DNA of 64,000 nucleotides from Streptomyces sp. NBC_01707 (GTDB lineage Bacteria; Actinomycetota; Actinomycetes; Streptomycetales; Streptomycetaceae): positions 1,488,001 to 1,552,000 of the forward strand of contig NZ_CP109190.1 of NCBI RefSeq assembly GCF_041438805.1, read 5' to 3'. Positions 42,647 through 51,787 of this stretch are shown here, in pieces; the stretch's first letter is position 1, and each line of letters opens with the position of its first letter. The position numbers and the translations under genes are program-made. The notes below the pieces were generated by a model. That model had not been told where the DNA came from. It did not search any database and worked only from the letters and a program-made list of their open reading frames with translations.

Positions 42647-43018
42647 ATGCCTTCCCTGATGCCCTTCTTCCGGCGCGGCCCGGGCCGCGTCACCCCGGCC
42701 GAGGCCCGTCGGCGGACCGCCGATGGCGCGGCGGTCCTGCTCGACGTACGCGAAACCTCCGAATGGAAAGCCGGACACGCTCCGGACGCCGTCCATCTGC
42801 CGCTCTCCCGGCTCGCCGCCGGGCAGACACTGCCCGCTTCGACCTCGGGCCGCCCGGTGGTGGTCATCTGTCGTTCCGGCCACCGTTCCCGGCGGGCCGC
42901 CCGCATCCTCGCCGGACGCGGCACCGACGCCGTCGACGTCACCGGGGGCATGACCGCCTGGGCGGCCGAGGGGCTGCCGGTGCGGAACCGTCACGGAGCG
43001 GCGGGCACCGTCGCATGA
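42647..43018 (+). CDS. Single-domain rhodanese sulfurtransferase
   Basis: A 123-residue rhodanese that carries sulfane sulfur on its catalytic cysteine. The active-site loop is VVICRSGHRSRRAARILAG, preceded by LLDVRETSEWKAGHAPDAVHLPLSRL. There is no signal peptide. It lies 41 bases after the dioxygenase gene, and its stop codon overlaps the start of the exporter gene in ATGA (43015-43018). It probably moves sulfur between low-molecular-weight persulfides and the dioxygenase. Confidence 0.93.
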   Translation: MPSLMPFFRRGPGRVTPAEARRRTADGAAVLLDVRETSEWKAGHAPDAVHLPLSRLAAGQTLPASTSGRPVVVICRSGHRSRRAARILAGRGTDAVDVTGGMTAWAAEGLPVRNRHGAAGTVA

Positions 43019-43797
43019 CCACCCTGATCCTGACCCTGGTCGCCGGTGCGGTGGTCGGTCTGGCGCTGGGTGGGCTGGGTGGCGGCGGCAGTGTGCTCGC
43101 CGTTCCCGCACTGATCTATCTGCTCGGCTTCACCCCGGGCGCGGCCACCACCGCCGCTCTGCTCATCGTCATCGCGACCTCCCTGACCGGGCTGGTGGCG
43201 CATGCCCGGGACGGCCACGTCCGTTGGCGAACCGGCGGACTCTTCGCGATGGCGGGCATCGTGCCGGCGGCGGTGTCCGGGGCCATGTCGGTCCGGATTC
43301 CGGCGGGTGTACTCACGGCGGCGTTCGCCGTGCTGGCAATCGTGGCCGCGGTGCGGATGATCCGACCACGGGCGCCTGCGCGGTGCGAGGCGACCACGGC
43401 CGAGGCATACGCCCCGGACCCTGCCGACCGTACGGACGCCGGGCGGGCCGTGCGCGCCGGGGCCGGCCTCGGGACCGTGACCGGGTTCCTCGGGGTCGGC
43501 GGCGGATTTCTCGCCGTGCCCGCGCTGGTCACCGTCCTCGCCCTTCCCATGACGGCAGCGGTCGGTACCAGCCTGCTCGTCATCACGGTGAACTCCACGG
43601 CCGCCCTGGCCACGCGGCTCACCACCCCCACCTCGCTGGACTGGGCGGTGATCGCCCCATTCACGGCGACGGCGGTCCTCGGGGCCTGGGACGGCAAGCG
43701 TCTGGCCGCCAAGGTGTCCACCGCCGCACTCCAGCGGATCTTCGGCGCATCGCTGCTCGCCGTTGCGCTCTTCATGCTCGTCGATGCCGTGGTCTGA
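43015..43797 (+). CDS. TauE/SafE-family sulfite/sulfur-anion exporter
   Basis: A 260-residue membrane protein with about eight helices in two repeats, each starting with a glycine-rich motif: GLALGGLGGGGSVLAVPAL and GTVTGFLGVGGGFLAVPALV. A hydrophilic loop of ~35 residues sits between the repeats. This is the TauE/SafE topology, and members export sulfite or related anions. Its ATG overlaps the rhodanese stop codon, so it is part of the same operon. It would remove sulfite produced by the upstream dioxygenase, completing the detoxification route. Confidence 0.92.
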   Translation: MTTLILTLVAGAVVGLALGGLGGGGSVLAVPALIYLLGFTPGAATTAALLIVIATSLTGLVAHARDGHVRWRTGGLFAMAGIVPAAVSGAMSVRIPAGVLTAAFAVLAIVAAVRMIRPRAPARCEATTAEAYAPDPADRTDAGRAVRAGAGLGTVTGFLGVGGGFLAVPALVTVLALPMTAAVGTSLLVITVNSTAALATRLTTPTSLDWAVIAPFTATAVLGAWDGKRLAAKVSTAALQRIFGASLLAVALFMLVDAVV

Positions 43798-43830
43798 GCC
43801 ACGCCGTCGACGACGGACCGGGATCCGGGC

Positions 43831-44759
<929 letters not shown>

Positions 44760-44783
44760 AGCGGTACCGAAGTGCCCGTACGG

Positions 44784-44820
44784 CAGGAGCCGGTCACGCC
44801 ACCCGCGTGACCGGCTCCTG
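44784..44820 (+). terminator. Bidirectional terminator hairpin
   Basis: Arms CAGGAGCCGGTCACGC (44784-44799) and GCGTGACCGGCTCCTG (44805-44820) pair perfectly over 16 bases around a five-base loop. It lies between the convergent rhodanese and hydrolase genes and serves both. Confidence 0.85.
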
Positions 44821-44835
44821 GCGTGAGCAAGCAGG

Positions 44836-46131
44836 TCAGACGTCGCCCCGGACGAGAGCCAGCAGCCGGTCCAGCACCCGCGGTCCCCCGGCGCGCAGGC
44901 CGTCGTGCTCGAACTCGTTCGTCACCCAGGTGCGCAGTCCGCGGATCGACGCGGCGGTGCGCAGCGCATGCTCCGTGTCGACGTACATGTCGTCGTGGTA
45001 GACGGCCGCGGCGACCGGCACCTGATTGGCGGCGAGGCGCTCGGCGTCGTACAGCTCGGGCCAGTCGGTGCGGGAGGCGAGCAGTTCAGCGGTCTCGCGC
45101 AGTGGGCGCAGCGCCGGGTCGACGTCGAAGTGCCAGGGGTGGATGGTCTCGCCGGTGAGGAGCACCGGCCCGTCGCCCGCCAGGGCGGTGGCGACGTCGA
45201 ACTGGGGGAATTCGGCGCGGACCCGCTCGGCGGCCCAGCCGGTGGCCTCCTTGCCCCGGCCGTAGATCGCCTCGTGCATCAGGGCGTACAGAGGGTGTCC
45301 CGCGAACGAGTTGGCCGTGCGCACGGCTTCCTGGAACGTGTCGGAGAGCTCGATGCCCAGCGGCGTGCGGACGAAGGCGTTCTCCAGCAGGTAGTGCAGC
45401 TGGTGGCTGCCGTTGCCGCTGCCGAGCATGATGCCCAGGGACTGGAACCCCTCGGGCGTGAGCCGGTGTCCGGCGCTCTCCGGACGGTGCTCCGCAAGGT
45501 ACGCGGCGATCTCGCGGACGCGTTCGACGTCCTGCGGGTAGCGGGCGTAGTGGGCGGCGACCTTGCGCTCGATCCGTGGGTACGCGGCGCGGTACACGTC
45601 GTCGGCGTGGGCATCGAGCGACGGCAGCCCGCCGGTGATCAGGACAGCCTTGAGCCCCTCGGGGGAGGCCGACAGGTAACGGACCGCGCAGAAGCCGCCG
45701 AACGACTGGCCGAGCACGGTCCACGGGGCGCCGCCGGTCAGCTGCGGCCGGATCAGCTCGCAGTCGCGCACGATGTTGTCGGAGCGGAAGTGCGCGAGAT
45801 AGTCGGCCTGTTCGCGCGGGCCGCCACGCAGCGGCAGCGTCTGCCGGTTGGCGGGGGAGGAGAGGCCGGTCCCGCGCTGGTCGAGGAGCAGCACGCGGAA
45901 CTCCTCCACGGCCCGCCCCAGCCAGGCCTCCGTACCGACGAAGCGACGGGCCCCGAAGCCGGGTCCGCCCTCCAGATAGACCAGCCACGGCAGATCGTCG
46001 TCGGCCTTGCCTCGGGCGACGGCTTCCCGGCCGAAGAGCTCGATCTGCTCACCGCCCGGATCGGTGTGATCGAGAGGAACCGTGAAATGACGGTCGGTGA
46101 GAACGACGCCGGGCTGCCGGTAACTGCTCAA
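44836..46131 (-). CDS. Alpha/beta-hydrolase, proline-iminopeptidase-like (S33)
   Basis: A 431-residue cytoplasmic hydrolase. YLEGGPGFGARRF carries the oxyanion-hole HGGPG-like turn, and GQSFGGFCAVRYL holds the nucleophile Ser. A late His is in NEFEHDGLRAGG. A large cap domain lies between. The family removes N-terminal proline from peptides, and relatives act on antibiotics. The start is uncertain: TTG at 46131 follows AGGAG by about six bases; a GTG at 46158 would add nine residues but has no ribosome site. It is divergent from the ABC ATPase gene and convergent with the sulfur cluster. Confidence 0.85.
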   Translation of the reverse strand: MSSYRQPGVVLTDRHFTVPLDHTDPGGEQIELFGREAVARGKADDDLPWLVYLEGGPGFGARRFVGTEAWLGRAVEEFRVLLLDQRGTGLSSPANRQTLPLRGGPREQADYLAHFRSDNIVRDCELIRPQLTGGAPWTVLGQSFGGFCAVRYLSASPEGLKAVLITGGLPSLDAHADDVYRAAYPRIERKVAAHYARYPQDVERVREIAAYLAEHRPESAGHRLTPEGFQSLGIMLGSGNGSHQLHYLLENAFVRTPLGIELSDTFQEAVRTANSFAGHPLYALMHEAIYGRGKEATGWAAERVRAEFPQFDVATALAGDGPVLLTGETIHPWHFDVDPALRPLRETAELLASRTDWPELYDAERLAANQVPVAAAVYHDDMYVDTEHALRTAASIRGLRTWVTNEFEHDGLRAGGPRVLDRLLALVRGDV

Positions 46132-46204
46132 GAGATGCTCCTGTATCAGATGTTTCACGGACAGTTCAGCACACGGCAGTGACTCGGACGGTCCCGGCCC
46201 GTGT

Positions 46205-46231
46205 GCGCCGTGCACGGCGCGCTCCTAGCGT
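46205..46231 (+). promoter_or_regulatory. Perfect 16-bp palindrome and -10 box before the ABC ATPase gene
   Basis: GCGCCGTGCACGGCGC (46205-46220) is a perfect 16-base palindrome. Five bases later comes TAGCGT (46226-46231), a -10-like box ending six bases before the ATG at 46238, with no Shine-Dalgarno sequence. A repressor bound here would cover the promoter. The -35 region is not recognisable. Confidence 0.5.
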
Positions 46232-46237
46232 GCAGTC

Positions 46238-47401
46238 ATGATCCGGTTCGAGCAGGTCAGCAAGGTCTGTCCGGACGGTACGACGTTGGTCGACGAGCTG
46301 TCCTTCGAGGTGGGCGAGGGGGAGCTCGTCGCGCTGGTCGGACCGTCCGGCTGCGGCAAGACGACCACGATGATGATGGTGAACCGGCTGATCGAGCCGA
46401 CCTCGGGCAGAATCCTGGTTGCCGGCGAGGACATCGCACAGGTCGACCCGGTGAAGCTGCGCCGCCGGATCGGCTATGTCATCCAGCGGGTCGGGCTCTT
46501 CCCGCACCGCACCGTCCTCGACAACACGGCGACCGTCCCGTCGTTGGTCGGCTGGAAGCGGACGAGGGCGCGGGAGCGGGCGGCCGAACTGCTGGATCTG
46601 GTGGGACTGGACCCGAAGACGTACGGGCCCCGATACCCCGCCCAGCTCTCCGGCGGCCAGCGCCGGCGGGTCGGCGTCGCACGGGCGCTGGCCGCCGATC
46701 CGCCGGTCCTGCTGATGGACGAACCGTTCGGCGCGGTCGACCCTATGGTGCGCGAGCGGCTGCAGGACGAGTTCCTGAGCCTGCAGGCGACTGTCCGGAA
46801 GACGGTCCTGATGGTGACCCATGACATCGAGGAGGCGGTCCGGATGGGCGACCGGATCGCGGTGTACGGAGCGGGGCACATCGAGCAGTTCGACAGCCCG
46901 GCGGCCGTGCTCGGCGCGCCCGCGACTCCGTACGTGGCCCGGTTCGTCGGTGCGGACCGGGGGCTGAAGCAGCTGTCGGTCACCACGGTCGAGCCGGACC
47001 ACCTGGAGGAACCGCCGGTCGCGCGGTTCGACGAACCCGCCCGGACGGCGGCGGCCCGGCTGAACGGCGCGGACGCCCGCTGGGCGGTCGTGCTGAACGG
47101 CGAGGGCGAACTGCGCGGCTGGGTGTCCGCGGACGCGCTGCGGACCGCCGGGGAACACGGCACGGTCGGTGGCCTGGCCCGTCGGATGGACGCGTGGGTA
47201 CCGGTCGGCGCCTCGCTGAAGCAGGCGTTCAGCGAGATGCTCCAGCAGGACGCCGGGTGGGTGGCGGTGCTGGACGGTGCACGTTTTCTCGGCGTACTGA
47301 CTCCGGCGAAGCTCCACGAGGCGCTGCGTCGGTCGGTGGACGCGGACGCGCGAGGAGTGGGACGCGTCGAGGTGCGGTTCGACGCGGTGGCAGGCGCGTA
47401 G
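46238..47401 (+). CDS. Quaternary-amine (glycine betaine/choline-type) ABC transporter ATPase
   Basis: A 387-residue ATPase of the OpuA/OpuC type. Walker A is VGPSGCGKTTTMMMVNRL, the signature LSGGQRRRVGVARAL and Walker B VLLMDEPFGAVD. The C-terminal ~120 residues (ARWAVVLNGEGELRGWVS ... GWVAVLDGARFLGVLTPAKLHEAL) form a pair of CBS-like modules, which in relatives sense ionic strength or nucleotides. It drives import by the permeases encoded convergently at 48408-49759. The ATG has no ribosome site and lies six bases after a TAGCGT box, suggesting a leaderless mRNA. Confidence 0.92.
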   Translation: MIRFEQVSKVCPDGTTLVDELSFEVGEGELVALVGPSGCGKTTTMMMVNRLIEPTSGRILVAGEDIAQVDPVKLRRRIGYVIQRVGLFPHRTVLDNTATVPSLVGWKRTRARERAAELLDLVGLDPKTYGPRYPAQLSGGQRRRVGVARALAADPPVLLMDEPFGAVDPMVRERLQDEFLSLQATVRKTVLMVTHDIEEAVRMGDRIAVYGAGHIEQFDSPAAVLGAPATPYVARFVGADRGLKQLSVTTVEPDHLEEPPVARFDEPARTAAARLNGADARWAVVLNGEGELRGWVSADALRTAGEHGTVGGLARRMDAWVPVGASLKQAFSEMLQQDAGWVAVLDGARFLGVLTPAKLHEALRRSVDADARGVGRVEVRFDAVAGA

Positions 47402-47457
47402 AAGGCAGGAGCCGCCCCGGTCCGTGCGCGGCGGCCTGCCACCGCTCCCCCGAAGCT

Positions 47458-48411
47458 TCAGCCACCCAGCAGAAGCGTTTTGGACTCGAGGTAGTTCCGT
47501 GCGACGTCCTCGGGCAGCCGTCGCCAGCTGTCCACCTGTTCGTTCATGCCGGCCAGGTCGGAGGTGGTCAGCACAGTGTTGAGCCCGTCCAGTGCGTCGC
47601 GTACCCCGACGCTGCCGGCCTGCGACCGACTGACGACGGGGACGAGGTGGTCGGCGTTCTGAAGGTGTCTGTCGTCGGCGAGCAGCACGAGCCCGAAGTT
47701 GTCGAGGGTGGCGTCGGTGGTGGTGGTAAGAACCATCTGGTCCCGACCGCTCTGCACAGCCTGTTTGGCCTGGGTGGTGCCGACACCCTTGGGGTCGACG
47801 GCGGTGATGTCGATGCCGTACGTCTTCTTCAGCCCGGCTGCGCAGTACGGCCGTTGTACGCATTCGTCGCCCGCGGCGAGCCGCACCGGAAGCCCGGACC
47901 TACCGAGGTCGCTGAGCGTCTTCAGTCGGTGCCGCGCCGCGTACGGGGCGGCGACGGCGAACGCGTGCTGGGCGACGGCGCGTCCCGGGTCCAGGACGGT
48001 GAGGCCGCGGGGGGCGACCAGTGCGCGCAGGGCCTTTATGGTGGTGTCGCGGTCGGGCGAGCCGACAGGGGTGGCGTCGGCGCCGTTCTTCTCGGTGTTC
48101 AGCCAGTCGGCGAAGGTTGCGGCGTACTCCGGTACGACGTCGATCCGGCCGGTCTCCAGCGCCGGTTCGTAGATCTCCCGTTCGGTGACGGAGATGACCT
48201 CCGTGGAGTATCCGGCCCGGTCGAGCAGCAGTGCGTACATCCGGGCGAGCAGATCGCTCTCGGTGAAGCCCGCGGAACCGATGGTGAGGTGTTTGCTGTC
48301 ACCCGGCGGGCCGGTGATGTCTCGCTGGTTCTCCAGGGCGGGCCCGGTGGCGCACGCGGTCCCCGCGAGCAGCAACGTCAGGATTACGGGTACGGTCCGG
48401 CAGGCCTTCAT
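47458..48411 (-). CDS. Quaternary-amine ABC transporter substrate-binding lipoprotein
   Basis: A 317-residue extracytoplasmic binding protein of the OpuAC/OpuCC type. The signal MKACRTVPVILTLLLAGTAC ends in a somewhat unusual lipobox (GTAC). The mature domain starts HLTIGSAGFTESDLLARMYALLLDRAGYSTEV, typical for glycine betaine, choline or ergothioneine binders. Its ATG overlaps the stop codon of the upstream permease by ATGA (48408-48411). The ligand cannot be decided; the aromatic cage residues are not obvious by eye. It is the third gene of a minus-strand operon, converging on the ATPase gene. Confidence 0.92.
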   Translation of the reverse strand: MKACRTVPVILTLLLAGTACATGPALENQRDITGPPGDSKHLTIGSAGFTESDLLARMYALLLDRAGYSTEVISVTEREIYEPALETGRIDVVPEYAATFADWLNTEKNGADATPVGSPDRDTTIKALRALVAPRGLTVLDPGRAVAQHAFAVAAPYAARHRLKTLSDLGRSGLPVRLAAGDECVQRPYCAAGLKKTYGIDITAVDPKGVGTTQAKQAVQSGRDQMVLTTTTDATLDNFGLVLLADDRHLQNADHLVPVVSRSQAGSVGVRDALDGLNTVLTTSDLAGMNEQVDSWRRLPEDVARNYLESKTLLLGG

Positions 48412-49085
48412 CCGGGGTCCTCGCCGCGCACCCAGGCGGGGGCGAACCGCTGCCCGATCTCGAAAGCTCCTTCGACGATCAGAGCGAAGACGGCGACGAG
48501 GATCGCTCCTGCGACCACCTGTGGCGTGGAGGCGAGGTCGAAGCCCGCGGTGATGATCCGGCCGAGACCCCCGCCGCCCGCCAGCGCGGCAAGGGTGGCC
48601 GTGGCGACGAGCTGGACCGCGGCGATCCGTACGCCGGTCAGGATGAGCGGCAGAGCGAGCGGCACCTCGACGTGTACCAGCAGCTGCCTGCCCGTCATGC
48701 CCATGCCGCGGGCGGCCTCCACGACATCGCGGTCGACCTCCCGCATCCCCACGTACGCGTTGGTGAGCAGCGGCGGGACGGCGAAGAGCACCAGGGCGAC
48801 GACGGTCGGCCCCTCCCCGTACCTGCCGATCGGGGTGAGGAGCAGCAGAACGAGCACGGCGAAGGTGGGGACGGCCCGCCCGACGTTGGAGATGTTGACG
48901 GCGAAGGCGCCGCCCTTGCCGAGATGGCCGAGGGCCACGGCCACCGGCAGTGCGATCAGACAACTGATCAGCAGACAGCCGACGGTGAGGAACAGATGCT
49001 GTTCGAGACGGTGCCAGATGCCGTTGTCGCCCGACCAGTGGGTGGCGCCGTTGAGCCAGGTCCAGGTGTCGGAGAGGTTCTTCAC
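48408..49085 (-). CDS. Quaternary-amine ABC transporter permease 1
   Basis: A 225-residue inner-membrane permease with about five helices. The EAA-type loop that contacts the ATPase is EAARGMGMTGRQLLVHVEVPLALPLILTGVRIAAVQLVATATLAAL. The GTG start at 49085 overlaps the upstream permease stop codon in GTGA, and its stop overlaps the binding-protein start. It should pair with the second permease, of identical length, to form a heterodimeric channel. Confidence 0.92.
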   Translation of the reverse strand: MKNLSDTWTWLNGATHWSGDNGIWHRLEQHLFLTVGCLLISCLIALPVAVALGHLGKGGAFAVNISNVGRAVPTFAVLVLLLLTPIGRYGEGPTVVALVLFAVPPLLTNAYVGMREVDRDVVEAARGMGMTGRQLLVHVEVPLALPLILTGVRIAAVQLVATATLAALAGGGGLGRIITAGFDLASTPQVVAGAILVAVFALIVEGAFEIGQRFAPAWVRGEDPG

Positions 49086-49759
49086 AACTGCCCCCGGGTC
49101 CACGAGGTCAGCAGCCGCTGGACGCCGAGCAGCAGCAGGTCGGCGCAGACGGCGATGACGACGCAGAGAACGGATGCGGTGAGCACCTGGGCCTTGAAGT
49201 GGGTGTTCATCCCGGAGTAGATGAGATTGCCCAGCCCGCCGTACCCGACGATCGCGCCGACGGTCACAAGGGAGACCGCCGAGACGGTCGCGATCCGCAG
49301 CCCGGCCATGGCGGTGGGGAGGGCGAGTGGCAGCTCCACTGCGACGAGCAGACGGATGGGACCGTAACCCATGCCGCGGGCGGCCTGCCGGGTCTCCTCG
49401 GGCACAGCGCGCAGTCCGGCGAGGATGTTCCGAACCAGCAGGGTGAGCGAGTAGAGCACGAGCCCCGCGACGACGAGCGAGGCGGAGAGTCCGTAGACCG
49501 GGAGCAGCAGCGAGAACATGGCGAGCGACGGCACGGCGTAGAGGATGGTCGTCACGCCGAGCACGGGTCCGGCCGCCCACCGCCAGCGCCGGGCGGCGAG
49601 AGCGAGCGGGACGGCGACGAGCAGTCCGACGGACACGGAGACCGCGGTCAGCTGGAGATGCTGGATGACGGCGTCCTGGAGGATCTCGCGACGGCTCGTC
49701 AGATAGGACCCGCAGAGCCAGTCGTTGCGCGCGAGGCAGTCGTCGGGTGGCGCGGTCAC
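49082..49759 (-). CDS. Quaternary-amine ABC transporter permease 2
   Basis: A 225-residue permease, first gene of the minus-strand operon. The coupling loop is QAARGMGYGPIRLLVAVELPLALPTAMAGLRIATVSAVSLVTVGAIVGYGGLGNL. The N-terminus before the first helix, CLARNDWLCGSYLTSRREILQDAVIQHLQLTAVSVSVGL, is extracellular/cytoplasmic lead-in typical of the family. I use the GTG at 49759, although no clear ribosome site precedes it; the frame is open further upstream to 50107 but reads as non-coding. It is coupled to permease 1 by a GTGA overlap. Confidence 0.85.
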   Translation of the reverse strand: MTAPPDDCLARNDWLCGSYLTSRREILQDAVIQHLQLTAVSVSVGLLVAVPLALAARRWRWAAGPVLGVTTILYAVPSLAMFSLLLPVYGLSASLVVAGLVLYSLTLLVRNILAGLRAVPEETRQAARGMGYGPIRLLVAVELPLALPTAMAGLRIATVSAVSLVTVGAIVGYGGLGNLIYSGMNTHFKAQVLTASVLCVVIAVCADLLLLGVQRLLTSWTRGQL

Positions 49760-50099
49760 GTGTTCATTGGAACGCGGCGAGGCGGGTGCCGCGCGCCTTG
49801 ATCGGCTGTTCGGGGGCCGCGCGGCCGGCCGGAGCGGACGCCCGCTGCGACGCATGCCATCGGACCGTCCCGCGGGCTGTTCCGGGTACCGCCGCGGCCG
49901 ACGGGGCAGCGACGTGCCCGGGCGCCTTCGGCGCCTGCCCCCTGCTGCCCGGGGTGACCGGCAGCAGCGCTGTATGTCGTTCGCCATGCCGCCCGCCCCT
50001 GGCGGACTTATGATCGCCGTCCCGCGCCTTTCGCGGGCCTGCGTTCGCGGACCGCCCCCGCAGCCCGAGCACCCCTGATCAGGGTGACGAGGAGAAGTC
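49760..50099 (+). other. Divergent intergenic region with clustered hairpins
   Basis: No gene is supported. Three perfect stems lie within 120 bases: GGCGCC-ttc-GGCGCC (49921-49935), CTGCTGCC-N10-GGCAGCAG (49942-49967) and CCCGCG-ccttt-CGCGGG (50021-50037). They could form a structured leader RNA for the SRPBCC gene at 50100 (read +), or operators for the transporter (read -). Confidence 0.4.
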
Positions 50100-50555
50100 A
50101 TGGCCACTCAGTTCGAGGCTACGGTCGAGATCGACCGGCCCATCGCCGAAGTCTTCGCTTATCTCGCCGACGGCGAGCACGACCCTGAGTTCAGTCCACG
50201 TGTGATGAGGATCGAGAAGTCACCGGCCGGGCCGACGGCAGTGGGAACGGTGTTCCGGAGCACGGTCAAGGACGCCGGTATGAAGACCCGGCGGGAGTTC
50301 CGGATCAAGGAACTGGCGACGCCCACCCGCATCCGCTGGGAGGAGCTCTCGAAGAACCTGGTCACCGCCGCGGAAGGCGGCTACGACCTCGAGGCCACAG
50401 CCGACGGGACGACCAAGGTGCGGATCTTCAACGTCCTGGAGGGCCACGGCATCGGCAAGCTCCTGGTGGGCTTCGCCGCCGGTGCCGCGCGCAAGGACGC
50501 CCCCGCGTTCGGACAGCGGATCAAGGCGGCGGCCGAGGCTGCGATCGCCCGCTGA
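50100..50555 (+). CDS. SRPBCC-family (polyketide cyclase/START-like) protein
   Basis: A 151-residue helix-grip protein. It starts MATQFEATVEIDRPIAEVFAYLADGEHDPEFSPRVMRIEKSPAGP, the classic SRPBCC opening, and ends with the long C-terminal helix FGQRIKAAAEAAIAR. The fold binds hydrophobic ligands in a deep cavity; many Streptomyces copies are unassigned. GAGGAG lies before the ATG at 50100. It is the first gene on the plus strand after the divergent transporter operon, and it may carry a structured leader. Confidence 0.88.
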   Translation: MATQFEATVEIDRPIAEVFAYLADGEHDPEFSPRVMRIEKSPAGPTAVGTVFRSTVKDAGMKTRREFRIKELATPTRIRWEELSKNLVTAAEGGYDLEATADGTTKVRIFNVLEGHGIGKLLVGFAAGAARKDAPAFGQRIKAAAEAAIAR

Positions 50556-50874
50556 GCCAGCGGTGACCCGCCCCGTCGGGCTCGTTCACCTCCTGCGGCG
50601 TATCGCGACCACGGGCCGGCCGACGAGCCCCACGACCACCGTAGAAGTACGGATCACCATGGCGGGGGCGAGGACGGCCGGGGCCGGACGACGGGCCGAC
50701 CGGCCCCATGAGCCGCGCCCACCCACGGCGGGCATACGCAATGCCTGTCCGTGCCCGACCCTCGTGCGCCTGCTGCGTATGGGGGGCGCCCGCGCGCCTT
50801 TGGCCGGGGAAGCCCGTAGGTGACGGTAGACCGGGTCACGTCTCACGTTCTCCGTACCTGCACAGGAGTCCCGC
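50556..50874 (+). other. Gene-free stretch
   Basis: About 320 bases between the SRPBCC and flavodoxin-like genes. All open frames are short and Arg/Pro-rich. I see no hairpin, promoter box or RNA gene that I can defend. Confidence 0.4.
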
Positions 50875-51606
50875 ATGGTGCCACCCGGCCCTACCGATGA
50901 CGCATACCGCTTCGACGGTCTGCGCGCCATCTACCTCAACTGCACGCTCAAGCGCTCGCCCGAAGTCAGCAACACCGAGGGACTGATCGACCGGAGCCGC
51001 GCGGTGATGGAGGGGCGCGGCGTCACCACCGAGGTGGTCCGGGCCATCGACCACGAGATCGCCACCGGCGTGTGGCCGGACATGAGGGAGCACGGCTGGG
51101 AGACCGACGCCTGGCCCGAGCTGTACGAGAGAGTGATGGCCTCCGACATCCTGGTGCTGTGCGGGCCGATCTGGCTCGGAGACAACTCGTCGGTCATGAA
51201 GCGGGTGATCGAGCGGTTGTACGCGTGCTCGTCAATTCTGAACGAGGCAGGCCAGTACGCGTACTACGGGCGGGTCGGGGGCTGTCTGATCACGGGTAAC
51301 GAGGACGGTGCGAAGCACTGCGCCATGAACCTGCTCTACAGCCTGCAGCACCTCGGGTACACGGTGCCGCCGCAGGCGGACGCCGGCTGGGTGGGAGAAG
51401 CAGGTCCGGGACCGTCGTACCTGGACAAGGGATCGGGCGGCCCGGAGAACGACTTCACCAACCGGAACACCACGTTCATGACGTGGAACCTGCTGCACCT
51501 GGCGCGGCTGCTCAAGGACGCGGGTGGCATTCCGGCGCACGGGAACCAGCGCTCGGAGTGGGACGCCGGCTGCCGCTTCGACTTCGAGAACCCCGAACAC
51601 CGCTGA
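50875..51606 (+). CDS. Flavodoxin-family NAD(P)H-dependent FMN reductase-like protein
   Basis: A 243-residue protein with the flavodoxin-like fold. GLRAIYLNCTLKRSPEVSNTEGLIDRS is the phosphate-binding first loop, SDILVLCGPIWLGDNSSVMKRVIERLYACS matches the P-x-W/Y-W-G flavin contact region, and GRVGGCLITGNEDGAKHCAMNLLYSLQHLGYTVPP follows. Such enzymes reduce quinones, flavins or chromate. GGAG precedes the ATG. It stands alone, convergent with the MMPL transporter gene. Confidence 0.88.
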   Translation: MVPPGPTDDAYRFDGLRAIYLNCTLKRSPEVSNTEGLIDRSRAVMEGRGVTTEVVRAIDHEIATGVWPDMREHGWETDAWPELYERVMASDILVLCGPIWLGDNSSVMKRVIERLYACSSILNEAGQYAYYGRVGGCLITGNEDGAKHCAMNLLYSLQHLGYTVPPQADAGWVGEAGPGPSYLDKGSGGPENDFTNRNTTFMTWNLLHLARLLKDAGGIPAHGNQRSEWDAGCRFDFENPEHR

Positions 51607-51787
51607 CATCAGGAGCCGGAACCCCGATCGGGTCGATCCGGGAAGCCCGTGCAGTGGTCCGCACGGGAGGCGGAGCGACGACCGCCACCGAACGGATGCT
51701 CCATCGTTGACCCTCGTGCGATCGGCGGGCACGCGAACCGTCCGGAGCGCGGCGCCGACAGGCCGGTCCCCGTCGGCGCCCGTCACG

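Noticed and set aside
47194..49158. 654-codon open frame on the plus strand
   Set aside because: Overlaps the end of the ATPase and runs antisense through the binding-protein and permease genes, all of which have clear family motifs.
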